This document shows, one piece after another, positions 18,450-27,053 of a DNA stretch of 64,000 bases (position 1 is the stretch's first letter; each line of letters opens with the position of its first letter). Source of the stretch: Saprospiraceae bacterium (lineage in GTDB: Bacteria; Bacteroidota; Bacteroidia; Chitinophagales; Saprospiraceae). The translations under genes were made by a program, and so were the position numbers. Below the pieces are notes generated by a model that worked only from the letters and a program-made list of their open reading frames with translations, had not been told where the DNA came from and searched no databases. The stretch covers positions 1 through 64,000 of the forward strand of contig JADKAS010000010.1 in NCBI GenBank assembly GCA_016715245.1, given 5' to 3'.

Positions 18450-18682
18450 CATCTTACGCGTATTTTAATTTCTGTCAGGTATAACTTTGAGGTCTGTGCT
18501 GTTATTGAAAAGTTGAGATGTCAAATAACGCATAATTTTTCAGACACCTCTTGAACAAAAGCACTTCAAAGATGTAACCAAAATTCTATACTTTTGTACT
18601 TTACTGAAATTAAAATATTTTTGAAAATGTATTCCTTCATTTCAGGATACATTTCCGGCAACCATCAAAACAATATTACGCC

Positions 18683-19036
18683 ATGAGACTGGAACACCGC
18701 AAACAAAAAGTAGTACCCTTACAACATTTCCTTTACAGGCTCGGAGTGTACGGACTTTTTGCCATGGGATTAATTTTGTTTTCTGTAATGGTAGGCATGG
18801 CAGGATACCATCATTTTGGTGACATTTCCTGGCTGGACAGTTTTTATATGGCTTGTATGATTCTGACAGGGATGGGTCCTGTTGTTGAAATGACAACTTC
18901 CTCAGCCAAAATATTTTCTTCGCTTTTTGCATTATACAGTGGCGTTGCTTTTTTGAGCATTACGGCTGTATTTTTTGCGCCCATTATCCACAGACTTCTC
19001 CATATACTGCATGTGGAAGATGAAGATTTAAAATAA
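18683..19036 (+). CDS. two-helix channel-like membrane protein (Ion_trans_2-like)
   Basis: The 117-residue protein has two membrane helices (about 19-42 and 75-100) around a re-entrant pore-loop-like segment WLDSFYMACMILTGMGPVVE (about 51-70), followed by TTSSAKIFSSLFALYSGVAFL, which aligns by pattern to the second helix of two-TM potassium channels. The position of the TVGYG filter reads TGMGP, so the filter is altered. It is probably a channel relative with changed or lost K+ selectivity. Confidence 0.6.
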   Translation: MRLEHRKQKVVPLQHFLYRLGVYGLFAMGLILFSVMVGMAGYHHFGDISWLDSFYMACMILTGMGPVVEMTTSSAKIFSSLFALYSGVAFLSITAVFFAPIIHRLLHILHVEDEDLK

Positions 19037-19124
19037 AAGGAAGAAAAAATAAAAAAGGAATAGTTGTATTATTTTATTTTTCAGACTGGAATAATCAGTT
19101 TTTCAATTTCTGAATTATATACTA

Positions 19125-19904
19125 TCACTCGCTGATAATCCACTTTTTTGTACCGATTAATGTATCATTAACCTTCAGATGTATAAAATATAAACCAGCC
19201 GGAAGTTGCTCCCGATCAAGACTGACTTCTGAACCACTTATATTGTGTAAAGATAGCACAGACTGACCGTATATATTTGTTACAGTTATGTCAACATTTG
19301 ACATATACTTTTCTTCCATAATAATGGTTGATTGAAAAACACAGGGATTCGGATATAATTGAAATATAGGATGGTCAGTGGTGTTTTTCGTTTTTGAAAT
19401 TTCTTCGAGTTGAATGAGATCAAAATAACCGAAACCCTGTGCAGGACCGCCGATTAATCCTCCGTTTAGTATTACGATGGCCGTATCTCCGGTCAACAGT
19501 GAAAATTCTGACGTGACCTGTAATCTTGTCCAGGAGGCAGATGTAGTGGTATCTCCTTCCAGGAGGGTGATGTTCCCGTTGTTAATTTTGCCAAAATTGA
19601 TTCCAACAACAGGGGGTGAATCTGCATAGACCCAGGCAGAAAGTGTATACATTTTGTCTTTTGATATCCAGGGTACTTTCTGGTAAACAAATCCGGGATA
19701 ACAACCCTGCGTATTGCCGCTGGGAACTTGAATACACCATTTTCCGCCTCCCTGGGGCGCATTTTCAAAAGATTCTGCATGGCATGTCCATTCCCAATCC
19801 GACAAATCAGGCCCATTATTATTTTCAAAACTGTTGTTCAGGATTTGGCAGGACAATCCGGGCATTATTAGGAAGAATAACCATAAAAAATGTAAGGTTC
19901 TCAT
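19125..19904 (-). CDS. secreted T9SS-sorted protein with carbohydrate-binding-like domain
   Basis: The 259-residue protein has a signal peptide (about 1-19), a beta-sandwich-like region (about 20-165: NSFENNNGPDLSDWEW, YTLSAWVYAD, ASWTRLQVTSEF, GYFDLIQLEEI) similar to galactose-binding/CBM folds, and a T9SS type A sorting domain (about 180-259: LYPNPCVFQSTI ... LPAGLYFIHLKVN ... KKWIISE). It would be exported and attached to or released from the cell surface. Ligand unknown. Confidence 0.8.
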   Translation of the reverse strand: MRTLHFLWLFFLIMPGLSCQILNNSFENNNGPDLSDWEWTCHAESFENAPQGGGKWCIQVPSGNTQGCYPGFVYQKVPWISKDKMYTLSAWVYADSPPVVGINFGKINNGNITLLEGDTTTSASWTRLQVTSEFSLLTGDTAIVILNGGLIGGPAQGFGYFDLIQLEEISKTKNTTDHPIFQLYPNPCVFQSTIIMEEKYMSNVDITVTNIYGQSVLSLHNISGSEVSLDREQLPAGLYFIHLKVNDTLIGTKKWIISE

Positions 19905-20020
19905 TTTACGATAATTTATCAGTTATAAAAGTAAAGGGAGACAGTCAAAATTAGAAATCATAATCTTAAGACGGAAACAAGGGCCTCAACGTTGGTGTAA
20001 GGGGTGTTATTTTGCAGCAA

Positions 20021-21130
20021 CTAATCCACGGACTGAATTGCGCCTTGTTGGTCTGATTCTGCCAATAAAACATAATATGGTGCGACGAACATACCTCTTC
20101 GTCCCATGATTTGCAAAATAACATTAAGCAACAATTTAACGAGCCTCAAAAGGAAAGACCCTCCTGCGGGGTATCGACCGGTAATTATCTGAGCTGAAAA
20201 ACCGCTATTTCTGACCATTCCTTTAAGCTGTTCTAAATCCATCAAATGTTCGCACCAATTCCCGGTATAGGGGTCACATGTGTTTGTTGGATGATCTATA
20301 CGGTAAGTGATATTTCCCTTGGAACGAAATTCCTCAATACATTTCTCTATATCTGCCTGAATAAGCCCTCTGGTGCAACGAGCCAAATAATCAACTGTCT
20401 CGGGATTCAGGTCAGGGGCATATGCAGAGATTATTTGTTTTCTTATTTCAAAAAAAGCTAAAAGACTGTCTCTTTCTTTGTGTCCCCATATCTTTTTTCT
20501 TGTTTCATATTCGGCTTTAATCTGTTGTTTTGTTACGGAACGCACATAAAATGGATTCTCAATATTTGCACCCGAAGCATATACAATTCGAAAAACGCTA
20601 CCGGACAACAGACCCAGCTTCTTAAAATGAGAATCAACATCATAGATGTGTTCCAAAACATCGTAGGACACAATAACATTTATTGAAATTGACTTTTCCT
20701 GAAGATACGACACCAGGTCATCCACATCACCGCAGACAATGTGATCTGGTTTTAGACCTAACGCATTGGACAGAATTTCTATATCTTTGCAACTGACGTC
20801 GTAGATGTCATTATATATGACAGTACCAACACCCAGTTCTGCCGCCAACAATGACATAACGCCACTTCCTCCACCGTAATCCACCAAAACTGATGTCTTA
20901 AGTGAAAATTGACTGTTTTTCAGAGAAAGAAATAGTAATTTGCTATATAAAGACAGGGTACTCTCAAGTTTTGAAATCTTACTTCGGAGATACCGCTGAT
21001 TGTAATCGCTGAGTTGTAAAGATGTCAAATCAAGTTTGAGAAGCTTTTTGTAAAGACTGCTTGCGGCAAAGTTGAGATGCTTTTGTAACTGTTTATTATT
21101 CAGTGTTTCGAGAGACCGTTTTTCATTCAT
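20021..21130 (-). CDS. class I SAM-dependent methyltransferase, substrate unknown
   Basis: In the 369-residue protein the SAM-binding motif I is VDYGGGSGVMSLLAAELGVG (about 82-101), followed by the acidic YNDIYDVS (about 104-111), CGDVDDLVSYL and the motif IV-like VIVSYDVLEHIYD (about 151-163). The N-terminal 80 residues are helical and a C-terminal hydrophobic stretch (about 330-360) suggests membrane contact. It is flanked by repeats and by no pathway genes, so the acceptor cannot be named. Confidence 0.8.
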   Translation of the reverse strand: MNEKRSLETLNNKQLQKHLNFAASSLYKKLLKLDLTSLQLSDYNQRYLRSKISKLESTLSLYSKLLFLSLKNSQFSLKTSVLVDYGGGSGVMSLLAAELGVGTVIYNDIYDVSCKDIEILSNALGLKPDHIVCGDVDDLVSYLQEKSISINVIVSYDVLEHIYDVDSHFKKLGLLSGSVFRIVYASGANIENPFYVRSVTKQQIKAEYETRKKIWGHKERDSLLAFFEIRKQIISAYAPDLNPETVDYLARCTRGLIQADIEKCIEEFRSKGNITYRIDHPTNTCDPYTGNWCEHLMDLEQLKGMVRNSGFSAQIITGRYPAGGSFLLRLVKLLLNVILQIMGRRGMFVAPYYVLLAESDQQGAIQSVD

Positions 21131-21335
21131 CCGCCCTGTTTAGTATTATGACCTGACTATAAAATATGTGATTTTGTAAAGTCGCAAAGTTATATAAAAT
21201 AACTTTATCAACTTTAAAACAGTGCTAAAAGTCAAACATCTTAATCCTGTTTCTAAGGTAAATCCACTGGCAGGAAGAATTTTTTCCCGGACTATCTGCC
21301 ATCCGGGAGGTCTTGTAATAACATACATTTCCAAC

Positions 21336-21840
21336 TTTCAACTCCCGCTTGGGCGGGACTTCGCTTCGCTTGTTTCCATTTTCCATTTTCCATTTTCCAT
21401 TTTAAATTTTCCCTTTCCACCCTCCGAACTAATCCCCCCGACCTTCGAGCTGATCCCTTCGAGCTCCGAGCTAAATCCCTTCGAGCTCCGAGCTAAACCC
21501 TCATTTTAAGATGACAAGGCTACGCCCCTTTTAAAAAAGGATGATGTGACAATTTGATCATTTGATAAGTTGAAACGACGCTAATCACGATTGTCGATTT
21601 GTCAATTTGGTAATTTGCCAATCTGGATCGAAGCTTCGTACGGTGCCGGATTAAACTGATACCAGGTTAAAAATTTCTTTCCATTCTCCATTTTCAACTT
21701 TCCACTTTCAACTTTCAATTTTCCACTTTCCACTTTCCACTTTTCACTTTCAATTTTCCACTTTCAACTCCCGCTTGGGCGGGACTTCGCTTCGCTTGTT
21801 TCAACTCCCGCTTGGGCGGGACTTCGCTTCGCTTGTTTCC
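21336..21840. repeat. intergenic repeat cluster
   Basis: A 41-bp unit beginning TTTCAACTCCCGCTTGGG and ending CTTCGCTTGTTTC occurs three times (about 21337-21377, 21762-21802, 21799-21840, the last two in tandem); its CCCGCTTGGGCGGG core is palindromic. Between them are pyrimidine-rich arrays of TTTCCATT/TTTCCACT words and repeated TTCGAGCTCCGAGCTAAA words (about 21455-21497). No gene was found in this 700-bp spacer. Confidence 0.7.
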
Positions 21841-21846
21841 ATTTTC

Positions 21847-23277
21847 CTAAAATCCATATCCGACTCCCAGACCCAAACCAACAAAAGAGGGTTTGTTTAC
21901 CGAAGATTCCTGATTACTGGTGTTTTGTAAAGATTTGAACCATGAAGCCTGCGCACTAACAAACCAGGAAGGTGTCAAGTGACATCCGATATTGAGTTGT
22001 GCACCGGTATTGACAACAAACCTGCTTTTCAGATCCGGACTGACACCACTGTATTCTGCAATGTCGTTGCCAATAAGTTTTTTACCACTGCCGCCCGTGT
22101 GTATGGTAAATACAGGGCCAATACTGCCTTTGACAAACCATCGGGAAAGACTGTACTGATAACCCAATAAAAGCGGAAGGTGAAGCATGGTCATTTCATT
22201 GCGGTTTCTGAATTTTCTCTTTTCAGACACACTGCGACTCACATTTTCTGTAATACCGGTATGATTTCCGGAGATCAGATTGTACTCCACCGTTGTCACT
22301 ACATTGACATTTTTGATTTGTGTTTTTGTTCCATCATAAAAGTAATCGGAATACCATCGCTGATAATCAAGCCCTGTACTGACAAAAATATTCCGGGAGG
22401 TAAACAAATCTGCCCGAACAAAAGCGGATAACCCTGGTAATTCTTTTTCAATAACCGTGGCATGATGATTGGCAGAGGAAAATATCTGATCATTTTTTTG
22501 ATGGCGGTTCCACAAAACGGTGCCACCACCTAAACAAATGTCTTTGGCAATAATAAAAGGTTTCTTTGCAGGCTTTTTGAAAGAGGTTAATTCCGGTTGG
22601 TCAATGTGTAATCCTTCTGTTGATTGAACCATAAAAGAAAGGTAAGGCAGGGAGAGTATGGTTTGTATTTCATAAACAGTACGGGTTTCTGATTCTTGAT
22701 TACCAGGTGAAAATGGATTTTCAGCTAAAGTATTTTGCTGAATTGTATTTTCTTTTTTTGCAACTGTAATATCGGATGATTGGGTTGATTCTGTCATGAC
22801 CACCGATTCTTTCATTACTGTTTGACTTTCATTGAAGGCCGGAAAGATTGGTGTTTTTGATTTTTTTTGATGTTTTTGTTGTGATGTAAATGTTGGTGAA
22901 GGATTCTCGGATTTAACCTCTTCAGAGGATTGTGTATTTGTTATTTTTGAGTCAGTATTTCCTTGTTTTTCTTCTTTATTCGTTTTGTCTTCATTTGTAT
23001 TATTGGTCAGTATCGATTCCCTGGTTTTATTTGTGTTATGAACAATCGGTTTGTTATTATCCTTACCCAAAGATTTATTTTCATTTTGTGCAAGGATATA
23101 CCATGTTATACCTCCGATACAAACCAAACCCAATAGAAAAAACAATATTCCGTTTCTTCTTTTCTTTTTTTGAGGCATTTTGTCAAAAATACCTTGCTTC
23201 ATTGAATCCCATTCATACCCTTCCGGTAATCCGGATTCCGGTCGTAACTTATCTTTTAATTTATTGTAATAAGCCAT
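21847..23277 (-). CDS. anti-sigma-like membrane protein with C-terminal outer-membrane barrel
   Basis: The 476-residue protein starts with a cytoplasmic stretch of about 40 residues (GYEWDSMKQGIFDKMPQKKKRR), one membrane helix (about 43-63), then a Ser/Thr/Asn/Lys-rich linker (about 65-210), and a C-terminal region (about 240-476) of alternating strands ending in an aromatic residue (LGLGVGYGF), like PorT-type barrels. It overlaps the upstream ECF sigma gene by 17 bp, the position of an anti-sigma factor. The layout suggests one chain linking inner and outer membrane. Role inferred. Confidence 0.6.
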   Translation of the reverse strand: MAYYNKLKDKLRPESGLPEGYEWDSMKQGIFDKMPQKKKRRNGILFFLLGLVCIGGITWYILAQNENKSLGKDNNKPIVHNTNKTRESILTNNTNEDKTNKEEKQGNTDSKITNTQSSEEVKSENPSPTFTSQQKHQKKSKTPIFPAFNESQTVMKESVVMTESTQSSDITVAKKENTIQQNTLAENPFSPGNQESETRTVYEIQTILSLPYLSFMVQSTEGLHIDQPELTSFKKPAKKPFIIAKDICLGGGTVLWNRHQKNDQIFSSANHHATVIEKELPGLSAFVRADLFTSRNIFVSTGLDYQRWYSDYFYDGTKTQIKNVNVVTTVEYNLISGNHTGITENVSRSVSEKRKFRNRNEMTMLHLPLLLGYQYSLSRWFVKGSIGPVFTIHTGGSGKKLIGNDIAEYSGVSPDLKSRFVVNTGAQLNIGCHLTPSWFVSAQASWFKSLQNTSNQESSVNKPSFVGLGLGVGYGF

Positions 23278-23821
23278 ATTGTATCATATTTGAAGTATTC
23301 AAAATATTGTTTTTTATCCATTTTATTGCTCTGAAAAGCTGTGATCGTGAGGTTTCCTGAGTAATACTCAACATTTCGCCGATTTCTTTATGTGAGTATT
23401 CTTCGATGACGGATAATAAAAAAATGGTTTTATATCCATCGGGCATGTCCATCAACATTTTTTCCAGATCTTTTACGGTAAACTTTTCCAAAGTCTCCAA
23501 CGTATCATATTCTATATCTTCCATGATTTCCATGGTATAAACTATATTCAGCCGGTTGTTTTTACGCAATACATTGATACATTGGTGTACTGCAATCCGG
23601 GAAATCCAGCTTTTGAAACTGCCTTTGTTTTGATCAAAATTTTCCAGACTGGTAAAAATATGGGCAAAAATTTCCTGAAGCACATCTTTTCTGTCGTGGT
23701 CTTCGCTGAAATAGTTTTTGACAATAGTAAAAACATAGGGCGCACAGGTTTTATACAAAGTACTGTATGCACTTTGGTCTCCTTTCTGACATTGTAAAAG
23801 CAAATCCTGTTCTACCAGCAT
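23261..23821 (-). CDS. ECF-type RNA polymerase sigma factor
   Basis: The 186-residue protein has region 2 (about 25-95: DRKDVLQEIFAHIFTSLENF, FKSWISRIAVHQCINVLRK) and region 4 (about 125-178: LLSVIEEYSHKEIGEMLSITQETSRSQLFRAIKWIK). It would direct RNA polymerase to an envelope-related regulon under control of the overlapping membrane protein downstream. The lipoprotein gene on its 5' side (12 bp upstream of the start, same strand) is probably transcribed with it. Confidence 0.92.
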   Translation of the reverse strand: MLVEQDLLLQCQKGDQSAYSTLYKTCAPYVFTIVKNYFSEDHDRKDVLQEIFAHIFTSLENFDQNKGSFKSWISRIAVHQCINVLRKNNRLNIVYTMEIMEDIEYDTLETLEKFTVKDLEKMLMDMPDGYKTIFLLSVIEEYSHKEIGEMLSITQETSRSQLFRAIKWIKNNILNTSNMIQYGLLQ

Positions 23822-23832
23822 ATGTTAAAAAT

Positions 23833-25011
23833 CTAATCGCAGTTTTCCAATTCAGAATAAATATCGTCTATGGAAAAAAGCGATACGGTTTCGTTATTTG
23901 CGTTTCGTTTTATATTAATGGGATATTCCGGAAAATATCCTGAAAAAGTGCTATCCTGAATGGCTGTTGTCAATTGTCCGAGATTTGCAAAGTTTTTATT
24001 ATTGCCAAAATTATCTGTGGCCCGAACCGGAAAAACAATATCATAGCATGCGGGTATTTCAAAGGTGGAAGTTCCAAAAAGCAGCATCCACAAATCCCCT
24101 TTCTGACCACATGCCAGCAAAAGGTTTAGAATATCCTCATCAGATTCTATGGAAGTAATTTGACCGAAAGGATCAAGTAATCGAAAAGGAAAAATAAAAC
24201 CGTTAAACCTTCCCTGCATCAATATATTTCCCAAATCATGGCTATTGGCAACCGTAACGGGTAGATTTACCCCGGAGACTCCAATCTGTATCGGGAAATC
24301 AAATTTGTAACAACCGAAATAGGAATATGAACCAAAACTGGTGTCAGGGTTGATTATATCATTACATGTTGATAAAAGAAATAGTAAAAATTCTCCGTCA
24401 GTAACTACCGTTTTATTTCCGAATTCATCTACAAGAGTCAAAGGAAAAACAAAATACAAAGGTTCAGATACCTGTTTCTGAATAAAAGTTTTTTCATCCG
24501 GAATGTTCAGAATTTTATTTTGTAATGTCTTTACGGTTAACGGATATTCAAGGCTGAAACACGAGTTTTCATCATTTATGACAAAAGCAGGATACTCATT
24601 ACCGGCAGGCGTAAAATCTTCAGGATAACATCCCGCCACATATGATGCTAAATCCCATAAATTATTCGCCACAACATTAAAACCGAGGATGTCAGCAAAT
24701 TCCAGGGGATACACAAAATCCACAATGACAAAAGTACTGTCAGTAAAAAGGGAGTGAAATTCATTTTCTGAATTGATATAATGAATGATGTTTTTATCAT
24801 CTATTACCCTAAGAGGAAAAAGAACCGTGACACATTCTATCTGAACACCTGATGCTGAAGTATTACTTCTGGCTTTTGTCATAATATCATTGACAATAAC
24901 TGTATCGGCCTCTATGATTTCTATATCGATATCTGAGGTATCAAATTCATCAACTCCGCAGGAAGAGAGCAGGGTGAAAATCAGGAAAAATATAATAAGC
25001 TTGTCTGACAT
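23833..25011 (-). CDS. lipoprotein made of tandem repeats
   Basis: A lipobox LLSSC (Cys about 18) follows a short hydrophobic leader. The remaining 370 residues consist of about eight imperfect repeats of 40-50 residues, each starting with (F/Y)P(L/I/F/V) followed by a strand and often D-x-x-G-x-x (for example FPLTLVDEFGNKTVV, FPFRLLDPFGQITSI, FPVRATDNFGNNKNF) and ending near a Cys. No known family was recognised. The gene precedes an ECF sigma/anti-sigma pair and may supply or sense its signal at the outer membrane. Confidence 0.65.
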   Translation of the reverse strand: MSDKLIIFFLIFTLLSSCGVDEFDTSDIDIEIIEADTVIVNDIMTKARSNTSASGVQIECVTVLFPLRVIDDKNIIHYINSENEFHSLFTDSTFVIVDFVYPLEFADILGFNVVANNLWDLASYVAGCYPEDFTPAGNEYPAFVINDENSCFSLEYPLTVKTLQNKILNIPDEKTFIQKQVSEPLYFVFPLTLVDEFGNKTVVTDGEFLLFLLSTCNDIINPDTSFGSYSYFGCYKFDFPIQIGVSGVNLPVTVANSHDLGNILMQGRFNGFIFPFRLLDPFGQITSIESDEDILNLLLACGQKGDLWMLLFGTSTFEIPACYDIVFPVRATDNFGNNKNFANLGQLTTAIQDSTFSGYFPEYPINIKRNANNETVSLFSIDDIYSELENCD

Positions 25012-25263
25012 GATTTCATCATTTACATGAAAATACTCTTAGTATTCGTAAAAATAAGGTAAACCGTTGCACGAAGGTCAGGATTTTTTGGATTTTAATT
25101 TCTGAATTATGTAATTTTTAATAAACTTAATTTGTAATTGAAAAAATATGATTAAAGAATTTTTATAATTGAATTTTCGCCTCAAGTTTTCTATGGTTCA
25201 ACAAAACTTTTATATACATTTTTTTTATGTATAATAAGTGTTTTAGAAATTGTCCATCTTGAC

Positions 25264-25284
25264 TTATCCACAGAGTTATCCACT
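25264..25284 (+). other. two tandem DnaA-box-like 9-mers
   Basis: TTATCCACA (25264-25272) and TTATCCACT (25276-25284) lie 3 bp apart, preceded by about 200 bp of very AT-rich sequence (25080-25250) without a gene. They abut the 3' end of the IS110 transposase gene, so they may belong to the element's end rather than to an origin. Confidence 0.35.
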
Positions 25285-25292
25285 TGTAATTA

Positions 25293-26318
25293 TCAAGCTG
25301 CTAGTGTATGGACATAATCTGGTTTGTACATTTCTTTATTCTTAACGCAAGCAAAGAGTGTTTTAACAATTTTATTTGCCAAATTATTTAGAGCAAGCAT
25401 TTTATTTTTTTTATCATCCATTATCTTTCTTTGATAATATTTCGTGAATTGATTGTTTCCACTTATTGTTGCTCTTGCACCTAAATGCAGGAGTGTCTTC
25501 AGTTTTTTATTGGCTATTGGAGAGACCATTTCTTTTCCTCTGTATTTTCCTGATTCTCTGCCAAACGGTACTACACCACAATAACTCCCCAAAGCTTTTG
25601 CCGTTTCAAACTTTGTAAAATTATTAGTAGCACATATGAATGCAATGGCTATCACCTTACCAACACCAGGCACAGATACTGCAAATTGATAGTTTTCAAA
25701 TAATTGTTCATCAATTTTAATAATTGACAACATTTCCTCCTCTATCATTTTTATAGATGCGCTCAACTCCTTTATAACTGGATTAATATAAAATCTCATA
25801 TTTCTATAAGACTCTTCGCCGAGGAACTTTTTAGTATCCTCATCAGATTGTATCAATTGTGACATAATTTTTACTAATTGAGCACGTTTGGTATTTAACA
25901 TTTTAAGCTTCTCAAGGCTTTTATCAGGTAAAGAGTATGGTTTTAATTTGTCACTAAATCTTACCCCATATTCAGCAATTCGTCTAGCATCGATTCTATC
26001 ATTTTTGCCTCTGTTAATACCAAGACTGTTCTTGATCTCTAAACCTGGGACAACATATGTTACAATATGATGTTCGGCAAGACAAGCAATTAATAAAGTA
26101 TTGTAAATACCTGTATGCTCCATAACAAACTCAATAAGCGAAGGATGAAAATTTTCATTAGCATACTTTTTGCTTATAGCTAGAATTTCTTTAATAAATT
26201 TAGTGAGAGGTTTAGAATTGTTTTCGACCTCCATTTCCAAAATGAACTCATTACAATATCGAACAGCAAAGTTGATTTTGTCTTTTGAGATGTCAGCTCC
26301 GATAGTGAACTTTTGCAT
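25293..26318 (-). CDS. IS110-family transposase
   Basis: The 341-residue protein has the N-terminal DEDD RuvC-like domain (IGADISKDKINFAV, about 7-20; FVMEHTGIYNTLL, about 64-76; GKNDRIDARRIAEYG, about 103-117) and the C-terminal Transposase_20 domain (SVPGVGKVIAIAFI, LGSYCGVVPFGRESGKYRG, LLHLGARATISGNNQF) with the Ser nucleophile region. It appears full length. IS110 elements have no clear terminal repeats, so the element's limits were not fixed. The non-coding segment upstream of the start may encode its guide (bridge) RNA. Confidence 0.92.
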   Translation of the reverse strand: MQKFTIGADISKDKINFAVRYCNEFILEMEVENNSKPLTKFIKEILAISKKYANENFHPSLIEFVMEHTGIYNTLLIACLAEHHIVTYVVPGLEIKNSLGINRGKNDRIDARRIAEYGVRFSDKLKPYSLPDKSLEKLKMLNTKRAQLVKIMSQLIQSDEDTKKFLGEESYRNMRFYINPVIKELSASIKMIEEEMLSIIKIDEQLFENYQFAVSVPGVGKVIAIAFICATNNFTKFETAKALGSYCGVVPFGRESGKYRGKEMVSPIANKKLKTLLHLGARATISGNNQFTKYYQRKIMDDKKNKMLALNNLANKIVKTLFACVKNKEMYKPDYVHTLAA

Positions 26319-26540
26319 AATAATTAAGGTTTTAAAAATTAATAAATATCACTTAAAGTTGAGAAAAGGTGTAGGACTATGACCTTTTTAATGGGTTTTA
26401 CCCTAATTTTCTATCTGTCCTTATGCCTTTTAAGCAAAGTATGGATTAAAACATGAGATAGGTTTTACCTAGCCGGCTGGCGAATTTGCCATACTTTGCC
26501 TCAACTTTTCCACAATATTAACATATTTCAGTCCCCCCTG
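26319..26540 (-). other. candidate IS110 bridge-RNA region upstream of the transposase
   Basis: No reading frame occupies this stretch next to the transposase start, and it contains several short self-complementary segments (for example around 26380-26400 and the GCCGGCTGGC word near 26471). In IS110-group elements the bridge RNA is encoded between the left end and the transposase gene. Position is the main evidence; structure was not computed. Confidence 0.3.
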
Positions 26541-26606
26541 GACCCCCCAAGTTATACATAATAATAACTTTAATATGAATAATAATTATGAAATGCAAAT
26601 CTAAAG

Positions 26607-26850
26607 GCCGGCTGGGCTCTTACTTTTTTCATTGACAAAAAAGTAAGCAATCCCGATAAAAATCGGTCTCGTTATTTGTGACGAGATAAAAAAGGTGATT
26701 GCAAGCACCATTCACTTTCGAATCTTCATGCTTTTTCTTTTGCCCATGCAAGGAAATGCTTATTGATTAATGCAATTTATGGCAAAAGACGCAATTCCGA
26801 TTCTTCGTTCATTATCACTGTTTTTAGGCCAAATTGTAGAAAAGTGAGTA
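26607..26850. other. structured gene-free sequence
   Basis: A perfect 10-bp hairpin TTACTTTTTT/AAAAAAGTAA (26620-26629, 26637-26646) is followed by TCTCGT/ACGAGA (about 26668-26687) and other short palindromes. GCCGGCTGG here (about 26607) repeats a word at about 26472. No gene was found between the IS110 upstream region and 27054. Confidence 0.4.
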
Positions 26851-27053
26851 CTTATAAACATAATCCAAATAATATTAAATTATATCGCTTTATTACTCTT
26901 TGTAAACTTATTTTGTGTTATACCTAATAATTTCAATTATCAAGCATATTCAATTATTACTTTATACAAATTATTTTTTTTACGTGCAACGTTTTTACGT
27001 TTTGCAACGAATACTATGACGACAATTATTTGTAAACATTAAAAATTAATAAA

